In this document: positions 61,583-64,000 of the stretch, piece after piece
Layout of the letters: the number at the start of each line of letters is the position of its first letter
Position numbering within the stretch: the stretch's first letter is position 1
NCBI RefSeq assembly: GCF_000328705.1
Contig: NC_019673.1
Location: 7,575,501-7,639,500, forward strand
Length of the DNA stretch: 64,000 nucleotides
Reading direction: 5' to 3'
Source: Saccharothrix espanaensis DSM 44229
GTDB lineage: Bacteria; Actinomycetota; Actinomycetes; Mycobacteriales; Pseudonocardiaceae
The notes under the pieces: generated by a model
Databases searched by the model: none
Told to the model about the DNA's origin: nothing
What the model saw: only the letters and a program-made list of their open reading frames with translations
Made by a program: the position numbers and the translations under genes

Positions 61583-64000
61583 TCAGCCGAGGCACCCCGG
61601 GCCGAGCAACGCCTTCAGGTCGCCCATCAGCGACGGGGTCGGGCTGACCCGCAGCGCGTCGTCCAGCTTCAGCAGGGTGTTCCGGCTGGCGTTGATGATC
61701 AGGTTCAGGTGCACCTCGGTGGTGCCGGGGTGTGCCTTGAGCACTTCCTTCAACGAGGTGACCAGCTTCGGGTCGCAGCGCGACGCCGACACCTTCAGCT
61801 TCAACGCCTGCGCGCCCAGTTCCGACAGGTCCGGCACCACCAGGTCGTTGGCGATCAGCGAGATCCGGTCCTCGCGCTTGGCCACCCGCGCCTTGACCAG
61901 CACGATCGCGTCCTCGGCCACCGACATGCCGTGCACCATGTAGCTCTTCGGGAAGAACAGCACCTCGATGCCGCCGGCGAGGTCTTCGAGCTGGGCGGAC
62001 GCCCACGGCTCGCCGTTCTTGTTCACCCGCCGCGTCACCGACGCGAGGATGCCGCCGAGCGTGACCTGCGTGCCGTCGGGCACGTCGCCTTCCAGGATGC
62101 GCGCGATAGAGGCGTCGGAGTACGACTCCAGCACCTGCTCCACGCCGTTGAGCGGGTGCCCGGACACGTACAGGCCCAGCATCTCCCGCTCCAGCGTCAA
62201 CTGGTGCTTGGGCTCCCAGTAGTCGTCCGGGATCTTCACGTCGAAGACGCTGCCGACGCCGTCGTCCCCGCCGCCGTCGCCGAACAGGTCGAACTGGCCG
62301 CGCGCCTCTTCCTTCTTGGTCAGCATGACCGCGTCGACCGCCTCGACGTGGACCATGTGCAGGCCCTTGCGCGGGTGGCCGAGCGAGTCGAACGCGCCCG
62401 CCTTGATCAGCGATTCCACGACCTTCTTGTTGCAGACCGTGGCGTCGACCTTGCGCAGGAAGTCGGAGAAGTCGACGAACTTCCCCTTCTCCTTGCGCGC
62501 CTTGATGATCCCCTCGACCACGTTCGCGCCGACGTTGCGGATCGCGCCCAGGCCGAACCGGATGTCGTCGCCGACCGCGACGAACTCGCGCTCCGACTCG
62601 TTGACGTCCGGCGGCAGCACGGTGATGCCCATCCGCCGGCACTCGGCCAGGTAGATCGCGGACTTGTCCTTGTTGTCCGAGTTCGTGGTCAGCAGCGCCG
62701 CCATGTACTCGCCCGGGTAGTTCGCCTTGAGGTACGCGGTCCAGTACGCGATCAGGCCGTACGCGGCGGAGTGCGCCTTGTTGAACGCGTAGTCGGCGAA
62801 CGGGACCAGGATGTCCCACAGGGTCTTGATGGCCGCGGCCGAGTAGCCGCTGTCCAGCATGCCCTTCTCGAAGCCCTCGAACTCCTTGTCGAGGATCTCC
62901 TTCTTCTTCTTGCCCATCGCGCGGCGCAGCAGGTCGGCCTGGGCCAGCGAGTAGCCCGCGACCTTCCGCGCGATCGCCATGACCTGCTCCTGGTAGACGA
63001 TCAGGCCGTAGGTCGTGTCCAGGATCTCCGCGAGCGAGTCCTTGAGCTCCTCGTGGATCGGCACGATGTCCTGCTGCTTGTTCTTGCGCAGCGCGTAGTT
63101 CGTGTGCGAGTTCGCGCCCATCGGGCCGGGCCGGTACAGCGCGATGACCGCCGAGACGTCCTCGAAGTTGTCGGGGCGCATCAGCCGCAGCAGGTCGCGC
63201 AGCGCGCCGCCGTCGAGCTGGAACACGCCCAGCGTGTCGCCGCGGCCGAGGAGCTCGTAGGTCTTCTTGTCCTCCAGCGGGACCGTCGTGATGTCGACGT
63301 CGCCCTTGCCGTTGAGGGCGATGTTCTTGAGCGCGTCGTCGATCGTGGTCAGGTTGCTCAGGCCCAGGAAGTCCATCTTGAGCAGGCCGAGCGTCTCGCA
63401 GGTCGGGTAGTCGAACTGGGTGATGATCGACCCGTCCTGGGGCCGCTTCCACACCGGGATGTGGTCCATCAGCGGTTCCGCGGACATGATCACCGCGCAG
63501 GCGTGCACGCCCGCGTTGCGGATCAGGCCCTCCAGGCCGCGGCCGGTGTCGATGATCTCCTTGACCTGCGGGTCGGTGTCGTAGAGGGCGCGCACCTCGG
63601 CGGCCTCGGAGTACCGCTTGTGCGAGGCGTCGAACACGCCGGCCAGCGGGATGTCCTTGCCCATCACGGCGGGCGGCATCGCCTTGGAGATCCGGTCGGC
63701 CACCGCGTAGCCGGGCTGGCCGTAGAGCACCCGGGCGGAGTCCTTGATCGCGGCCTTCGCCTTGATGGTGCCGAACGTGATCACCTGGGCGACCTTGTCG
63801 TAGCCCCACTTCTCGGTCACGTACCGGATCACGTCGCCGCGCCGGCGCTCGTCGAAGTCGATGTCGATGTCGGGCGGGCTGACCCGGTCCGGGTTCAGGA
63901 ACCGCTCGAAGATCAGGCCGTGCGCCAGCGGGTCGAGGTCGGTGATGCCCATCGCGTAGGCGATCAGCGCGCCCGCGGCGGAGCCCCGGCCGGGACCGAC
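61583..64000 (-). CDS. dnaE: DNA polymerase III alpha subunit, partial (N-terminus beyond the window)
   Basis: The C-terminal 805 residues of the replicative polymerase are present; the PHP and early palm regions lie beyond 64000. VGPGRGSAAGALIAYAMGIT is at the window edge. Catalytic Asp residues are in PPDIDIDFDERRR, and the third is expected in LLKMDFLGLSNLTTIDDAL. Finger-domain residues KKKKEILDKEFEGFEKGM and YAFNKAHSAAYGLIAYWTAY, an HhH region and the OB fold (VTLGGILASVTRRVNKNGEP) follow. The partner dnaN etc. are not here. It sits upstream of the P450-bioA operon, separated by 134 bp. Confidence 0.97.
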   Translation of the reverse strand, partial: VGPGRGSAAGALIAYAMGITDLDPLAHGLIFERFLNPDRVSPPDIDIDFDERRRGDVIRYVTEKWGYDKVAQVITFGTIKAKAAIKDSARVLYGQPGYAVADRISKAMPPAVMGKDIPLAGVFDASHKRYSEAAEVRALYDTDPQVKEIIDTGRGLEGLIRNAGVHACAVIMSAEPLMDHIPVWKRPQDGSIITQFDYPTCETLGLLKMDFLGLSNLTTIDDALKNIALNGKGDVDITTVPLEDKKTYELLGRGDTLGVFQLDGGALRDLLRLMRPDNFEDVSAVIALYRPGPMGANSHTNYALRKNKQQDIVPIHEELKDSLAEILDTTYGLIVYQEQVMAIARKVAGYSLAQADLLRRAMGKKKKEILDKEFEGFEKGMLDSGYSAAAIKTLWDILVPFADYAFNKAHSAAYGLIAYWTAYLKANYPGEYMAALLTTNSDNKDKSAIYLAECRRMGITVLPPDVNESEREFVAVGDDIRFGLGAIRNVGANVVEGIIKARKEKGKFVDFSDFLRKVDATVCNKKVVESLIKAGAFDSLGHPRKGLHMVHVEAVDAVMLTKKEEARGQFDLFGDGGGDDGVGSVFDVKIPDDYWEPKHQLTLEREMLGLYVSGHPLNGVEQVLESYSDASIARILEGDVPDGTQVTLGGILASVTRRVNKNGEPWASAQLEDLAGGIEVLFFPKSYMVHGMSVAEDAIVLVKARVAKREDRISLIANDLVVPDLSELGAQALKLKVSASRCDPKLVTSLKEVLKAHPGTTEVHLNLIINASRNTLLKLDDALRVSPTPSLMGDLKALLGPGCLG

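Overview
The window is a high-GC actinobacterial chromosome segment, most likely from the Pseudonocardiales (a Saccharothrix/Lentzea-like actinomycete). I infer this from the strongly G/C-biased third codon positions, frequent GTG starts, mycoredoxin, PriA-type HisA, the Trp-operon membrane protein, BsaP, and a gene order that matches my memory of the dnaE1-bioA/bioD-bioB-bsaP-nadABC-hisDCB-hisHA-hisFI-trpECBA-lgt block of Mycobacterium tuberculosis. I see no prophage, insertion sequence, CRISPR array, rRNA or tRNA gene. The window is core metabolism with small cassettes inserted between operons, mostly on the opposite strand.

Layout. 1-7850: the 3' part of a DUF2461 gene, a helicase-C-like protein, an HTH/coiled-coil/HTH-like protein with an unusual leader, a decayed trypsin-endonuclease I pseudogene, an orphan glycosyltransferase, and a divergent RidA/HxlR pair. 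7900-16097: gltBD (glutamate synthase) and a DctA-type transporter. 16319-19970: a TAXI binding protein and an OmpR-type two-component pair interrupted by an inverted AMIN-like gene. 19977-29483: lgt, a Uma2 gene, trpABC, a Trp-operon membrane protein, trpE, a sigma-factor remnant, a TetR gene with a palindromic operator, hisI, a membrane protein and hisF. 29739-31270: a plus-strand cassette (cold-shock protein, F420-dependent PPOX protein, HTH/Clp-N protein). 31254-39815: hisA/priA, hisH, a hypothetical gene, a split transketolase facing soxR and kptA, a small membrane protein, then hisB, hisC and hisD. 39907-47121: a Ser/Thr-rich membrane protein, a secreted M14 carboxypeptidase, a class V aminotransferase, an oligopeptide-binding lipoprotein divergent from a nitrilase, and a PRC-barrel/DUF2382 protein. 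47247-52245: nadABC with the divergent regulator nrtR and a LON-domain gene. 52571-60226: an MFS/DUF1445 operon, a DUF2567 protein, bsaP, bioB, bioD, mycoredoxin, a membrane protein and bioA. 60213-64000: a P450 overlapping bioA, then the C-terminal part of dnaE.

How the genes work together. The window encodes large parts of the histidine, tryptophan, NAD and biotin pathways plus glutamate synthase, which supplies amino groups to them. Coupling by 4-nt ATGA/GTGA overlaps is the rule inside operons (hisD-C-B, nadA-B-C, trpB-A, nrtR-LON, MFS-DUF1445). trpF is not in the window, as expected if HisA is the bifunctional PriA. bioF is not in the window, although bioA, bioD, bioB and bsaP are.

Three recurring signals stand out. 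First, many genes start at an ATG or GTG lying 6-8 nt after a TAnnnT hexamer with no Shine-Dalgarno, which points to leaderless transcription. Second, short in-frame tandem repeats (9, 15, 16, 20-21 bp) sit at gene boundaries and inside reading frames. Third, several unusual inverted repeats occur: a nested 130-bp element at 33392-33521, a possible ribosome-site-sequestering hairpin before the P450, and twin operators at the Clp-N gene.
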